From Spirochaetota bacterium (lineage in GTDB: Bacteria > Spirochaetota > UBA12135 > COTS27), in the NCBI GenBank assembly GCA_013426755.1, contig AP019861.1:2449271-2513270 (forward strand): a stretch of DNA of 64,000 nt, in the 5' to 3' direction. The translations under genes were made by a program, and so were the position numbers. The notes under the pieces were generated by a model. It searched no databases, was not told the DNA's origin, and worked only from the letters and a program-made list of their open reading frames with translations. The stretch's first letter is position 1. Each line of letters starts with the position of its first letter. Shown one piece after another: positions 9,641-20,500 of this stretch.

Positions 9641-12229
9641 TTAGAAGGTATAAGAAACTTTAAAACCAAACGTAGCTGGGTCGCCGAGTTTAGTTGCTTC
9701 GAGCTGGCGGCTGCCTGCACGCGAAGGCAATTTACCAAACGGCAGCACAAAGGCAATATAACGTTCATCTAAAATATTCTTCATCCACAAACTGACAAAA
9801 AAACTTTTACTGATATAAAAACTAGAAGAGAAATTAAGCAGTCCATAAGCACTCTGTTTAAGATTATCATTTTTAGAGAGTTCAAAGAAAACTTCGGGCA
9901 AAAACCGATACTCGAGCCGATTAATATTTCTAAAAAAGCCATTTCTAACCTCATAAGAATGCCGCAACCCAACAGCAAGGGTAAGCTTAGGCGTGTAAAT
10001 AACACGCGTGCTCTCCGTATACCCGATCACAGTATCGATACCAAATCCATAAGGAATCCGCCAGTCCATCTCATACTCAATACCGTAATTATGTGAAGGT
10101 CCATCAAGATTAATAATACCAAACTCGAATATACCTGGTGCATCAGTAAAGGCCTGTGTGAATTGTTGATTGAGCCAGTAGATATAAAAGAAACCGAGAC
10201 TGAAATCAATTGGAGCAAAAGTCCCTCTAAACCCTAATTCTGTATGCAGACTGTACTCACGATTATAAAAAAGGCGCTCATTTTGCGTTGTGAATAAATT
10301 GATCCCACCACTTCTAAATCCTGTGGCAAAAGAAACAAATTGTTCTAATCCTTGCAAGAGGACTGAGGTCAATGCTAATTTACCCGTGTAATACGCTTTT
10401 AGAAAGCGTTCGTCATTGGTAGTGATAAGAGGATTGCCAGGACTGACGGCGGGATTATTTTCATCTTGATTGGCACGATTGGTGCTTTTGTGTCTACGCG
10501 TCTCGATGTCTAATCTATTACCGACAATAAGTGCAACCGTGTCAGGCAGTAATGGAAATGTCAAACTATTGAAAATAGCCGTTCCCGTAGCGAGTTCTGA
10601 CCCACGAATAACCGTTGCTGGCGGCAAAAGTGGTGCTGGGAAAAGCTCAAAATCTAACCCATAATCTTCATCTTTAAGATAAAAATAGACGCCCACCAAC
10701 CACGAAAAATACTGCTCACTCAGTGATGTCGATGTGATCCGTATTTCCTGGGTGAAGACATTTTGTTTGAAATCAAGTGAAACTTCTCCTAAGGAATCCA
10801 ATGAAAAATCAGCGTCGATAAGCATTCTGTTTAAAAAATTATGATATGTTGTTGTGCTTAATAGATTTAGATACTTGAACTCAGCAGAGAACTTCATAGT
10901 GAATTCGCCTGTTTCACGTTTAGAGAAATTATCGAGGTTATGCTCGACTTGATACGGGGTTGCAAAAGCCGCCTCAATCGTCTCTGCATACGGGTAGATT
11001 TCTTTTTCGCTCTGTCCGTACTTACCGATTAAGGTCATTGTCGTACCTATCGTTAATGGGAGGATAAACTCAATTGCGGTATCCCATGAAAGCTCACCTC
11101 CTGTATATTTATTGAAAGCTGTATTTCTTACGAACCCATCAGTCCCGACAAACGACGTGTAGCTACGAAAGTAACTGTCTTTATAGCCTAGCGGCGTTGA
11201 GAAGAAGAGATTGAGTTTTCCTTTAAATGGAAAGGGATTATTAAGCTCTGGTGCGAGCGGACTGCTAAATACAAATGGAAGCTCGCCTTCAGTAGAAATG
11301 GCTACGGCAAAGGGCTTATCTGGTTTCTTTGTCTTAATGTCAATGACACCTGCCATCGCATTTCTACCGTACAGAGTTAATTGCGGTCCTTTGAGGATCT
11401 GGATGCTTTCTACATTGAAGAGATGGAGGGGGACATTTTGACTTTGAAAGCGCGCGACATCATCAATGTAAAACACCAGCAGTGGATCAAACGTATTGAT
11501 CGATGATATGCCGCGTAGTGAAAAAAACGATCCGAAGGCACTTTCACTATTGAGTGAGAACAGATTTGCTGATACAGCAGTCAAGTCGCGTACATCACGA
11601 ATCCTAAGACTCTCAACGTCCTCTTCAGTAAGCGTCGTTGTAGAAATGCTCTGCCGTTCTTTATCAGAAAGCCGACTTCCTTTACGAACAACATATTCAC
11701 GCAATTTGCGAATCTTATCAAGTCGCACCAGTAACGTTCCTTCTGTAAAAACCTTCGTAGTTGTCGTTACTCCAGCCGACGAGGCCTCCGTAGTCTCCTC
11801 TACTTCTTCATCGAGAGCTTCCTCTGGCGCCGCTGGCTTCGGCGAGCGACTTTGATAAACCAATGTCTGCGGTTCGTATCCCAAACTCTCAACTTTAAGC
11901 ACGAGATCACCGTTAGCAATATCGTCTGCAACATCAATACTAAACGAAAAGTCGCCCTTGCGGTCACTGACGGCAGTACGAACAACATTGCCATTGACGT
12001 CTAAGACCGATAGGAGTGTATTAGAAAGGCCCCTACTGTCCGCGTTAGCAACTACTTTTCCTACAACACTGATAAGCCGCGCTTCTAACATGGTAGGAAC
12101 AAAAAGCCCAATACCTATTCCTATAAAAAGAGAACCTAGGCGCAATGAAGACAATACCACAGCGCCTGCTCTTCTGCTAACTACTCCACCCATTCCCACT
12201 CGAAAAAATTTCATAACCACTTTAACCAC
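9641..12229 (-). CDS. TonB-dependent outer-membrane receptor
   Basis: An 862-aa outer-membrane importer of unknown ligand. A hydrophobic export signal spans about residues 20-50. Residues about 50-120 resemble a carboxypeptidase-regulatory-like beta-sandwich (GKVVANADSRGLSNT, GDFSFSI). A Pro/Glu/Thr linker follows, then the plug near 200-310, with SLRGISS, DPLLVFYIDDV, the typical VESIQILKGPQLTLYGRNA and AGVIDIKTKKP. The rest is a beta barrel rich in aromatic/polar alternation, ending in SYTF with the terminal Phe typical of barrels assembled by BamA. Gene-poor sequence flanks it, and no partner ABC transporter or TonB/ExbBD gene is adjacent, so the substrate cannot be inferred. Long intact receptors of this class are common in Leptospira and other diderms. 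Confidence 0.92.
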   Translation of the reverse strand: MVKVVMKFFRVGMGGVVSRRAGAVVLSSLRLGSLFIGIGIGLFVPTMLEARLISVVGKVVANADSRGLSNTLLSVLDVNGNVVRTAVSDRKGDFSFSIDVADDIANGDLVLKVESLGYEPQTLVYQSRSPKPAAPEEALDEEVEETTEASSAGVTTTTKVFTEGTLLVRLDKIRKLREYVVRKGSRLSDKERQSISTTTLTEEDVESLRIRDVRDLTAVSANLFSLNSESAFGSFFSLRGISSINTFDPLLVFYIDDVARFQSQNVPLHLFNVESIQILKGPQLTLYGRNAMAGVIDIKTKKPDKPFAVAISTEGELPFVFSSPLAPELNNPFPFKGKLNLFFSTPLGYKDSYFRSYTSFVGTDGFVRNTAFNKYTGGELSWDTAIEFILPLTIGTTMTLIGKYGQSEKEIYPYAETIEAAFATPYQVEHNLDNFSKRETGEFTMKFSAEFKYLNLLSTTTYHNFLNRMLIDADFSLDSLGEVSLDFKQNVFTQEIRITSTSLSEQYFSWLVGVYFYLKDEDYGLDFELFPAPLLPPATVIRGSELATGTAIFNSLTFPLLPDTVALIVGNRLDIETRRHKSTNRANQDENNPAVSPGNPLITTNDERFLKAYYTGKLALTSVLLQGLEQFVSFATGFRSGGINLFTTQNERLFYNREYSLHTELGFRGTFAPIDFSLGFFYIYWLNQQFTQAFTDAPGIFEFGIINLDGPSHNYGIEYEMDWRIPYGFGIDTVIGYTESTRVIYTPKLTLAVGLRHSYEVRNGFFRNINRLEYRFLPEVFFELSKNDNLKQSAYGLLNFSSSFYISKSFFVSLWMKNILDERYIAFVLPFGKLPSRAGSRQLEATKLGDPATFGFKVSYTF

Positions 12230-12782
12230 TATAAATCACATCTTAAAACTAAATTTTTCACTGCTATATATAATACTGCTATACACTACTGATCTTCACT
12301 ACCGTAAGCAGTAACTCCCTAAAAACCTAACTGCAGAACCACAGAAATTGCAGAGAACTCAAAAAGATACAAAACAACCATTCAATCGTCAAAAAAAACT
12401 TGACCTCAGTAAAACAACAACCTTCAATGATTCCATGCTTTTTTGAAAACTAAAAACGATCTGCATTATTTAATACTCCTATTATACGCACACAAGGCGC
12501 TTTTCCTGTCCATTATTATATCATTGCAGTCAAAATTTAACGTCTACTTTGCTTTAACGGCTGTTTTATAATGATTTATATTTGTTCCACATTAAATTAT
12601 GCTACGTTCCTATCACATCTCATCGCAGATGCCAAAATTTCAAAACTCTGAGGCTAAACTGCTTTATTGAAGATATTTTTTATTGGGTAGGACGCACTTA
12701 TGCAGGAGAATAACCATGAAGCTATAAAAATAGCGACACGATACATTAGTCTTTGACTTAGAGATTAGAAGTTATTTGAACG
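12230..12782. other. Intergenic stretch without identifiable features
   Basis: AT-rich, no supported gene, tRNA or strong hairpin. A TATAAT on the minus strand near 12480 could serve the TonB receptor gene, but no matching -35 is evident. Confidence 0.3.
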
Positions 12783-14078
12783 CTATTTGACGATAGCAGC
12801 CGCTTGTTCTTTAGCACGGAATGTACGTTCTAAAAACGCATAGAGAAATTTATGAAGTGTTGTTAAATGGGGTATTTTGACTTCGTCTAGAGAACGGGTG
12901 TTTGATTTAGAAGTTTTTTGTATTGACATTGACCGCGCCTGCTCTTTTAACGCGGCAATACAACGCTCTATTTCAGCTGCTTGTGCTTGGGAGATTTTTA
13001 CTTTCCAATGATCGATGAGTTCGAGTAAATATTTTGGCGAGTTAAATTCTTTATCGATACGCACTTGCAGTGCTGTGAGTTCATTTATTAAGAACTTAGC
13101 CGCTACTTGAAGCGGCGAATGTAGGGTCAATTGTTCCCATTTAGCGTTATGTGGTGAACTCATTGAAGACACCGTTTTTTGTTTTAAACGCTTGTTAGGA
13201 GCAGCTACATTTTTTATTTTTGTTTGATTTTTTTTACTTGATTGAGAATCCCATGCTAAGCGGTAATTGTTTTTCCAGAACTCAGTTAACGTTTCATTCC
13301 ATGAAAAATTTTTCACAAAATGCGAAATCAATGTCCACTTGTTCCCTTTAAAATCCTGGTACGGCGGCTTGCCACTATTTGAAAACAGATTGTAATCGAA
13401 AAAATCATCTATGTATTGGTACATCGTCCCAATCTGCAGCCCAAGACTGCTTAACACTTCGATACGCTTATTACTTGTGCTTGCTGGGATGAAATAAAAA
13501 GGAATTCGTGCTGCAAAAGCGAATAATTCACCTGTCTTCATGCGATTGATCTGTTCGTAGCGCTGCCAGGGAAGTATTTTGCCTATTTTAGAATTTTGTA
13601 ACACCTCTCCACCTATAATCTTTTCAATCGTATACACAAAATCCTTCATCAGAAGGGGTGTTTCACTTTCAGCAATAAGCTTAAACGCAGCCGCTATAAA
13701 CCGATCACCTTGCATAACAGCGATGCGATTGCCGACCTGACTAGGAAATGTGGGTCTTCCACGCCGATATTTTCCTTCGTCAATAACATCGTCATGGTAC
13801 AGTGAGGCTTCATGAATGACTTGTGATGCGGTCATTGCCATTGCAAAGTTCTTATGTGCTAACGGAAGGTCTAATTCCCTTGCAATAATCGCAGCTAGCA
13901 GCGGCCGTAGTAATTGACTTTTGGGATCGCTCTGGGGGATCTTCTCGCTAACTGAAATTTCTTGAATTTTAGCACGCACCTGTTCACGCAATTGCCTAAG
14001 CGACGGTGCTTTCTCGTTTACTGCATTCTTTACAGCTAGTTTAGCTTTAACATTAACTCGTTGTGTCGGCCGTGTCAT
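12783..14078 (-). CDS. Polyprenyl (isoprenyl diphosphate) synthetase family protein
   Basis: A trans-isoprenyl diphosphate synthase, condensing isopentenyl diphosphate with allylic diphosphates for quinone or carrier-lipid chains. The first aspartate-rich motif is in ASLYHDDVIDEGKYRRGRPT; a second is DDFFDYN followed by KPPYQDFKGNKW, a form diverged from the usual DDxxD. A ~150-residue Lys/Ser-rich and helical C-terminal extension goes beyond the normal ~320 aa. The ATG at 14078 is preferred: the longer frame begins with TTG at 14168 and adds 30 residues that look like an untranslated leader. Chain length and exact product cannot be judged. It stands alone on the minus strand, divergent from the DUF262 gene. 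Confidence 0.85.
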   Translation of the reverse strand: MTRPTQRVNVKAKLAVKNAVNEKAPSLRQLREQVRAKIQEISVSEKIPQSDPKSQLLRPLLAAIIARELDLPLAHKNFAMAMTASQVIHEASLYHDDVIDEGKYRRGRPTFPSQVGNRIAVMQGDRFIAAAFKLIAESETPLLMKDFVYTIEKIIGGEVLQNSKIGKILPWQRYEQINRMKTGELFAFAARIPFYFIPASTSNKRIEVLSSLGLQIGTMYQYIDDFFDYNLFSNSGKPPYQDFKGNKWTLISHFVKNFSWNETLTEFWKNNYRLAWDSQSSKKNQTKIKNVAAPNKRLKQKTVSSMSSPHNAKWEQLTLHSPLQVAAKFLINELTALQVRIDKEFNSPKYLLELIDHWKVKISQAQAAEIERCIAALKEQARSMSIQKTSKSNTRSLDEVKIPHLTTLHKFLYAFLERTFRAKEQAAAIVK

Positions 14079-14427
14079 TTTTGCTCTATTTAATGCACTG
14101 TTATTATAATAAAAACCTATGGTTACATCTACTACTATTAACCTAACATTTATATCATACAAAGTCAATACCCTTATATTAAGTTATATTTTATAAAATT
14201 GAGTTTTTATTGGATTGTAGCCAGAACGGTAAATATTCTCTATATCTTTAAAAAAATCTTATACTTTAAACACATCTTATATAAAGCCTATTTCAACATA
14301 ATACTGAGTATTTAACATAATAATCATGATAGACTTTACAAATAAAGCGTTATGTAGGCTTCATTTCTTAAGAAAGCATGACCCATTAATTAACAATATT
14401 TTTTCTAATTGAGCAGCAAGGTTAAAA

Positions 14428-16272
14428 ATGGCTGATCGCTCTGAAATTTTTAAAAGTAATACACTTTCTATTTTAAGGACATTTAGAGACTTCTGGTACA
14501 GAATACCCGCCTACCAACGGCCTTACGTATGGGAAAGTGAAACGATAACAGAACTGCTTTCAGACATTCATCAAGCTATGTCTAGTAATTCTAAATCTAC
14601 CTATTTTTTAGGAATTATTTTACTAAGAAAACATACCGCAACAAACGGAACAGACTATATCGAATATGATGTCATAGATGGACAGCAGCGACTTATAACG
14701 CTATTTCTTACTTTTGCCGTCATGCGAGACGCCGTCATCAAAATAAAAGATGAAGCGAAGTCATCTGAAGACGATTTATCTGAAGACGATATCAACAAAT
14801 TTATAAAGAGTTGCCAAACATCAATACAACAAGAAGAAAATTCGTTTGAAAATATCCCAGAAAGAGCTAGAATTCTCTTTCAAATTAGAAATGATGTTGA
14901 TGATTTTATAAATAATTACCTTAACCGTAAAAAAGGAACTCTAGATATAATTCCTCCTAATAATGACCTCCTCAATAAGTATAAGAATGAAACCTCTATT
15001 AAACATATGTGTTCTGCTATCCGTGTCATAAGGGATTTTTTTAGTGAGTATAATTTTAAGTACTCAGACTTTGATGCTTTTTTAACATATATCTTTAACT
15101 ATGTACTGACCGTCAGCATTACATCCTCGCATGAAAATTTATCTGATACACATAAAATCTTTGAAACACTCAATACTAGAGGACTCGAACTTAGACCCAG
15201 TGACATCTTAAAAAGTCAAAATCTAGAACAGATACTTGTCTCTGATATGAGAAATAAGTATTCTAGGAAATGGGATGAATTTGAAAACAACCTTGATAAT
15301 TATTTTGAGAAAGATCAAAGCTACTTTGACAGTCTCCTCTCTCATATTAGAACTATCCTCAGAAAAGAGAAAGCAGAAAAAAGCCTCCTCAAAGAATTTG
15401 AAGAAAAAATCTATCCCCATAGATTTAACGACCTCCCCCACTCATTGACTAAGGGTGAATCCACCCTTGAATGCATAGAAAAATACTATGATTTATTTAC
15501 AAAATTATTTAGTAACAACTTTAAAACAAATGATTCTTACACAGTTAACAATCTAATAGCCCTCATGAAAGGACTACTGCCCTCTGATTACTGGATTGCT
15601 GCCCTCTTGATGTATTATGACAAATTTAACGAGCAGAACCTTGCAGATTTTCTAATTCGCCTCGATAACAAAGTTTCTTATGACTGGATCGTTAAGGAAA
15701 CTCCGACTACTAGGATTGTTAATATTAACAAAATCTTAAAAGAACTAGATAAGGTCGGCAATTCTAAAAAGATCGATCCTAAAAAAATTAGTGATTTCTT
15801 AAAGAATGATTGTTTTAAGATCGATTTACCTAAGTTTGAAAACACCCTTGACGATCAAGAGATATACCATACTAGACATGTCAAATATCTTGTACATAAA
15901 CTTAATTTCTTAGATAACAACAATACCTCCAAGTGGAACATCACAACACGTAATATCAGTATCGAACACATCCTCCCGCAGAAACCTGATAAGTCCAGTC
16001 AGTGGGTTCATGATTTTAAAGATGATGAGAGAGTAACATGGACTCATAAACTAGGCAACCTTATTCTCATTGACCGCAGAAAAAATGCTAACCTAAGCAA
16101 TAAAGACTTTACCACTAAAAAAGAAACTTACTTCAAAGGCAATATAGAATCAAACCTCCCTTACTCTATGAAAATATACCAATATTCTACCTGGGCACCT
16201 AAAGACCTAGCCAACAATCACGAAGAGAGCATTGACAAACTGTTAGCTCATTATAAACTAAATCCACACTAA
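14428..16272 (+). CDS. DUF262/DUF1524 protein (GmrSD-like type IV restriction nuclease)
   Basis: A 614-aa fusion of the two GmrSD domains. The N-terminal DUF262 (ParB/Srx-like nucleotide-hydrolysing) has RIPAYQRPYVWE at 25-36 and the hallmark DGQQR at 84-88. The C-terminal DUF1524 His-Me-finger nuclease has SIEHILPQKP near 510-520 and LGNLILIDRRKNANLSN downstream. GmrSD enzymes cut glucosylated hydroxymethylcytosine phage DNA; relatives sit in other defence systems. The gene is solitary, with no methyltransferase or partner, and is the only + strand gene between 4377 and 33700, consistent with horizontal acquisition. Its coding sequence looks more AT-rich than its neighbours by eye. Start: ATG preceded by AGCAAGG. 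Target specificity is unknown. Confidence 0.88.
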   Translation: MADRSEIFKSNTLSILRTFRDFWYRIPAYQRPYVWESETITELLSDIHQAMSSNSKSTYFLGIILLRKHTATNGTDYIEYDVIDGQQRLITLFLTFAVMRDAVIKIKDEAKSSEDDLSEDDINKFIKSCQTSIQQEENSFENIPERARILFQIRNDVDDFINNYLNRKKGTLDIIPPNNDLLNKYKNETSIKHMCSAIRVIRDFFSEYNFKYSDFDAFLTYIFNYVLTVSITSSHENLSDTHKIFETLNTRGLELRPSDILKSQNLEQILVSDMRNKYSRKWDEFENNLDNYFEKDQSYFDSLLSHIRTILRKEKAEKSLLKEFEEKIYPHRFNDLPHSLTKGESTLECIEKYYDLFTKLFSNNFKTNDSYTVNNLIALMKGLLPSDYWIAALLMYYDKFNEQNLADFLIRLDNKVSYDWIVKETPTTRIVNINKILKELDKVGNSKKIDPKKISDFLKNDCFKIDLPKFENTLDDQEIYHTRHVKYLVHKLNFLDNNNTSKWNITTRNISIEHILPQKPDKSSQWVHDFKDDERVTWTHKLGNLILIDRRKNANLSNKDFTTKKETYFKGNIESNLPYSMKIYQYSTWAPKDLANNHEESIDKLLAHYKLNPH

Positions 16273-16285
16273 GAAAGTAGTGTGG
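16264..16285. terminator. Hairpin between convergent genes
   Basis: A perfect 7-bp stem CCACACT / AGTGTGG with an 8-nt loop spans the TAA of the DUF262 gene and lies just past the end of the convergent VKOR gene. The following sequence has only a short T run, so it is a weak candidate. Confidence 0.4.
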
Positions 16286-16297
16286 GGTACGGAAGTT

Positions 16298-17425
16298 TTA
16301 CGGAAGTGAGAGCTCAGCGTCGTATTTATCTCTAAGCTCTGCCAAGTAAAGGTCCCAGAGGTCAATCTTATTTTTAGCACGGGCGCGTTCTAAAAATCCT
16401 AGATAAGCACGAAATTTGACCTCATCATCACTAAACGTGGCACGGTCCCAGAGCTGAACATAATCAGGCGGAAGACCAACGGTCACCTCGTCGCCTCCTA
16501 CTAAGGCAAGTGATTCTCCTTCTGCAACAGTTTCTCCGTCAATTGACGTAGTGCTAAGCGCTTGGTCTTCTGTAGTAGTATCATCGGTATTCGCTAATTC
16601 TGTACCCGTAGTTGTATCAAGTGTAGTCGAAGCGGCGATTTCATCATTACCACTGCCAGGTGGAAAGAGCCTAAGTGTGGTTTGATTGGTGATCATTTCT
16701 GCTAGCGTGGTTTCGGTAAGAAATTCTTCACGGCTCAGTAGTAAATAATCAAACGCGGCTGCGCGGTGCTCTGCCGTCACAGCGCCCGCTAAGGCATTGA
16801 CTTGACCTAATGTAATAAACTCCTCATCAATAATACCAATCAACTGATTGATGCCAACATCAGCCTGCGTTAACTCTTCTGCTGTAGGCTGTGTCTTAGC
16901 GTGGTATAACATACGACCGCGGACACTTTCAAATACAACTAACACCACAACCATAACGACTGAGAAAATCACCAATGACTGCTTAAGATCAGAACGGTGC
17001 TTTTTACCGTATTTTGAAACATTTCCTAAAAGCGCAATCGACGTAAGTAAAATAAACGTCATGAGAAATGCTGAAACAAGACAAAAAAAACACCAACTAT
17101 CAAGTACAAGCCACTGCACATACGTCAAATATAACGAGACCATGAAACCAGTTAAGGCAATGACAAATATTTCCTTGCGGTACCCTTCATTTCTAAATCC
17201 TTTCAGCACTAAAACAAAGACCGAGCTGTAACCAACCACTCCAAATATAGAGATAGGATACCCCCATAACACGCCATAAGCACTTTCTGTGACCGTCGAA
17301 CAAGTAGCGATACCAAACTTAGCAAGAAATACCCCGCAATTCTCCGCCACAGCTAAACTATCCCAAACTAAAAATGTGCTGTCCGCTATACCGAAAACAC
17401 TCAGCACTATCAATAAAACTCTCAT
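16298..17425 (-). CDS. Vitamin K epoxide reductase (VKOR) family membrane protein
   Basis: Bacterial VKOR homologues reoxidise a DsbA-like thiol oxidase using quinone. Four to five membrane helices fill residues 1-175. The family signatures are the loop cysteines (ENCGV and TCSTV, about C30 and C42), the Ser/Tyr and GYPISIFGVVGY segment, and the redox pair CFFC near 113-116. The C-terminal ~200 residues outside the membrane lack the thioredoxin domain often fused to VKOR. They instead contain a Thr/Glu/Ala low-complexity stretch, then a charged helical end. The stop-codon region (TACGGAAG, on the + strand) is duplicated at 11-bp spacing. It precedes nothing obviously redox-related, so its partner is unknown. 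ATG start with a hydrophobic N-terminus. Confidence 0.85.
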   Translation of the reverse strand: MRVLLIVLSVFGIADSTFLVWDSLAVAENCGVFLAKFGIATCSTVTESAYGVLWGYPISIFGVVGYSSVFVLVLKGFRNEGYRKEIFVIALTGFMVSLYLTYVQWLVLDSWCFFCLVSAFLMTFILLTSIALLGNVSKYGKKHRSDLKQSLVIFSVVMVVVLVVFESVRGRMLYHAKTQPTAEELTQADVGINQLIGIIDEEFITLGQVNALAGAVTAEHRAAAFDYLLLSREEFLTETTLAEMITNQTTLRLFPPGSGNDEIAASTTLDTTTGTELANTDDTTTEDQALSTTSIDGETVAEGESLALVGGDEVTVGLPPDYVQLWDRATFSDDEVKFRAYLGFLERARAKNKIDLWDLYLAELRDKYDAELSLP

Positions 17426-17541
17426 CTCAACCTTAACCCTAAATGCAAAATAATATATCCCACACCTGAGGAATATTTCACATCATATATTATCGCGTTT
17501 TTATATATAGACTACTGAAATAACATCGCCTCTTTATTAGA

Positions 17542-20500
17542 TCACTTCACGTAAGAATTGAGTGATTGCCGTAACGCACGAAGAAAGACTTCTATCTTCT
17601 TACGGTACTCAGCAGGATAGTTATTCTTATCCCTCAGTTTAGTCAGCTTTTCTTCGATAAGATAAAGATTCTCACGTTCAACAGCCCTTAACGTAGGACT
17701 TAAGTATGGCGTAAAATCGCTCTCTGCTTGCCGTTTGTCCTCCCGGTCTGCCTGGTCTTGTTCTTTATCAATTCCTTCGCCGTGTCTGAGTAAATTATTC
17801 TCAATAAGCGCCTGCAATCTCTTCACACGAGCCAGATCAGGATTGCGTTTAATAAGCTCATTCTCCAATTCACGCATCTGTGTGACGAGGTGCGCTAGAC
17901 TATTACCAGCTGGGAGATTTTCCCCCTTCCCGCTCTGATTTCCTTCACCATTTAGCGCATTGGTATCATTCACTCCTTTACCGCCCGTCCCTCCTAAAAA
18001 AGTTCCATCCTGATCTCCCGTCCCAGTGCCTGTTCCTGTTTTAGATGAGTTGCCATTTTGCTGCCCCCCCCCTTTTTGTCCTTGCTGTCCTTCTTTACCG
18101 CCAGAACCCTCAGAGCCACTTTGCTTGCCTTGTCCTCGTTGCTGATACCTTCCTGATAAATTCTCTAATAATTGTCTGATATACGCTTGTTCTGCTAGCA
18201 GACTTTTAAAGTACTCGCGTTCTTTCCTAGAAAGACCGTTTGCCTTATTATTATTATTTTGCTGCTGAAACCAATTTTGCGTCCGCTGATTAAGACCGCG
18301 TTGATCTTTAGCCGCATCTGCTAACGTATTTTGCAGATCGCGCAGCTCCTTTTCACGTAATAAGTTCTTCTTAATATCGATAAGCAAAGCTGAAAGATTA
18401 TTATTAACAGCGACTAGATCACTGAACTCTTTACTGGCACTGATTTTTTTCTGTTGTGTCAACTGCGCCGATGGATCAATTGTACGCTGCAAGGTTTCGA
18501 TGCGATTGATGTACTGGTCGTAAATTTCAAAAACACTCAGATCAAGGATTCCAGCTCCACTCAATCCTTCCAATGCATCTTTAAATTTCTTTAACATTGT
18601 TTTTTCACTGGATGAATATTTGCTAAGCAAACCACGTAAGAAATGTTCACGCAATACCTGTTTAGCATAACGTTCGCCACCCATGATCTGAGCCATTTCA
18701 AACGTTTTCTCACCCAACATAAAGATCTGATAATTGAGTTCTGCCAGCGCCTCTTCTAATTCCTGCTCACTAGTAGAATGGGTGAGTGCTACAAAATTTT
18801 TTCTGAGCCTGTCGAGCTGCGCAGACCGTTTTTTAATAAAATCGCTATTCGTACGATTGCGTGCAACCTTATCAAATTCACTGATCAAAGGAGCAGTCAA
18901 GTCTTTTTTTATAGCTTTTTTCAATCGATCGGAACGTTCGTCGGCCACCAAGTCTTTTTCTAATGATGCAAATTGTTCTTTCATATAAGACAATTCTTTT
19001 GCAATCTCACCAGTCTCAGCCTCGATCTCATCAATACTCAAGTCTTCATACGCCATATACCCCTCTAGGTCTCTAAACCGTTCGTAGAGATTCTGGGCGA
19101 GTTCTTTAAGATTGTTAAGTTCTTGTAATGTTTTGAAATTTTCTAGCAATTTCATCGTTTCATCGATGCGCTGCTCGATGCGATTGATACTTAATCGGTC
19201 AATTTCTTTCCGTAACTCAGCGGGAGAAATGTTTGTAGCAAAGGTTTTAAGCAATTTTTGACTATTACGGGCTAATTTCTGGAGGAGGTCTTGGTCTATT
19301 TCAGCTAGGGTTTCTTTAAGTTTACCGAGTTTTTTCTGCAATGTGGGTGATAGCGTCTTACGGGCGTCGAGGTTGCGTTCCAATGCTTCGATGCTCTCTT
19401 GTTCTTTACGCAGTTCTTCATTTAATCTAAGCGTGTTTTCGCCAAATCGTTTAATGTCTTTGCGTTCGAGTGTCTTCTTCTCAGAAAGAATTTCAAGCTG
19501 TTCGTATTGCTTGCTTAAAGTTTCAATGTTTTCATTTTGTTGATTGAGTCCCTTTTCAATAACGCCACTTTGTGCTTGACTTTGCTTGAAGAAATCACTT
19601 TTAGGAAGGTAAGAGATGACTTGCTTACTAGAAACCGTTGTAAGTCCTGCATAATCTTTAACTTGCGCCCAATAGAAAAAGCGTGTTCCCGTACTCGTGC
19701 GCCGTGCGAGTAGTGGCAATGTGAAAGTGTCATTGACAAAGGTTTTTCCACGAATTTGTGCCAGCGGATAAAGCAAATTTGTCTCCCACAGCAAATCATT
19801 ATTATCACTACGCGCCTCAGCAACCAAAACAAGCGATCCAAGGGCAATATCGTCTTGAGCAGTCACCGTCACGGGGATGTCTTGTAATTCGAATAATGTC
19901 AGCGACGGCGGCGGTGTTTCTATTGTTACCGTTGGCGGCAAATTTCCTCGAACGACAAAATCAATTTCATGTGCCGTACTCGTCTGTCCATAAATATCGG
20001 TCATCACAATAACCACTTGACTGGAGGCACGCACAACCGTTGAGAACACTACGCTATTGGGGACAGCTTTAGCGGTAGACTCTACATCCACGACCGCAGC
20101 CGCTACATCATCAGCGGACGTGTCTGGCTTTGCTGGTAGTAATTTATAATCAAGTGTACGAATTGCCCCTTTCCCAGCTGTATTTGTCCGGACAGTAATA
20201 GCCGCTGCTGCAAGCGGACTACTTCCACGATAACTCAATGTTCCCTTCACACGACTAGGTTGATCGATAAGCAGTCGTTTCACACCACTAGAAGTGCTCT
20301 CTTTTCCTGTAGGAAGATGAAAAACATTGATAGTTACAGCTTCTAAAATAGGAGGGGGTGTGACGGTTATAGGCAGAAGCAATGTCTTTTTAACTCGTCC
20401 TTTCGTAAGAAGGGCTGTTACCGTGAATGAAGAGGTAACGTTCGCAAGAACATCACTCATTCCTGAACGGAGCGTAAAAACTTGCCGTGTACCGAGATAA

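Noticed and set aside
12230..12782. Promoter for the TonB receptor gene at the minus-strand TATAAT near 12480
   Set aside because: No acceptable -35 at 16-18 bp spacing, and it lies about 250 bp from the start codon.
14079..14168. Extended N-terminus of the polyprenyl synthetase
   Set aside because: Requires a TTG start and adds 30 residues unlike the family; ATG 14078 fits better.
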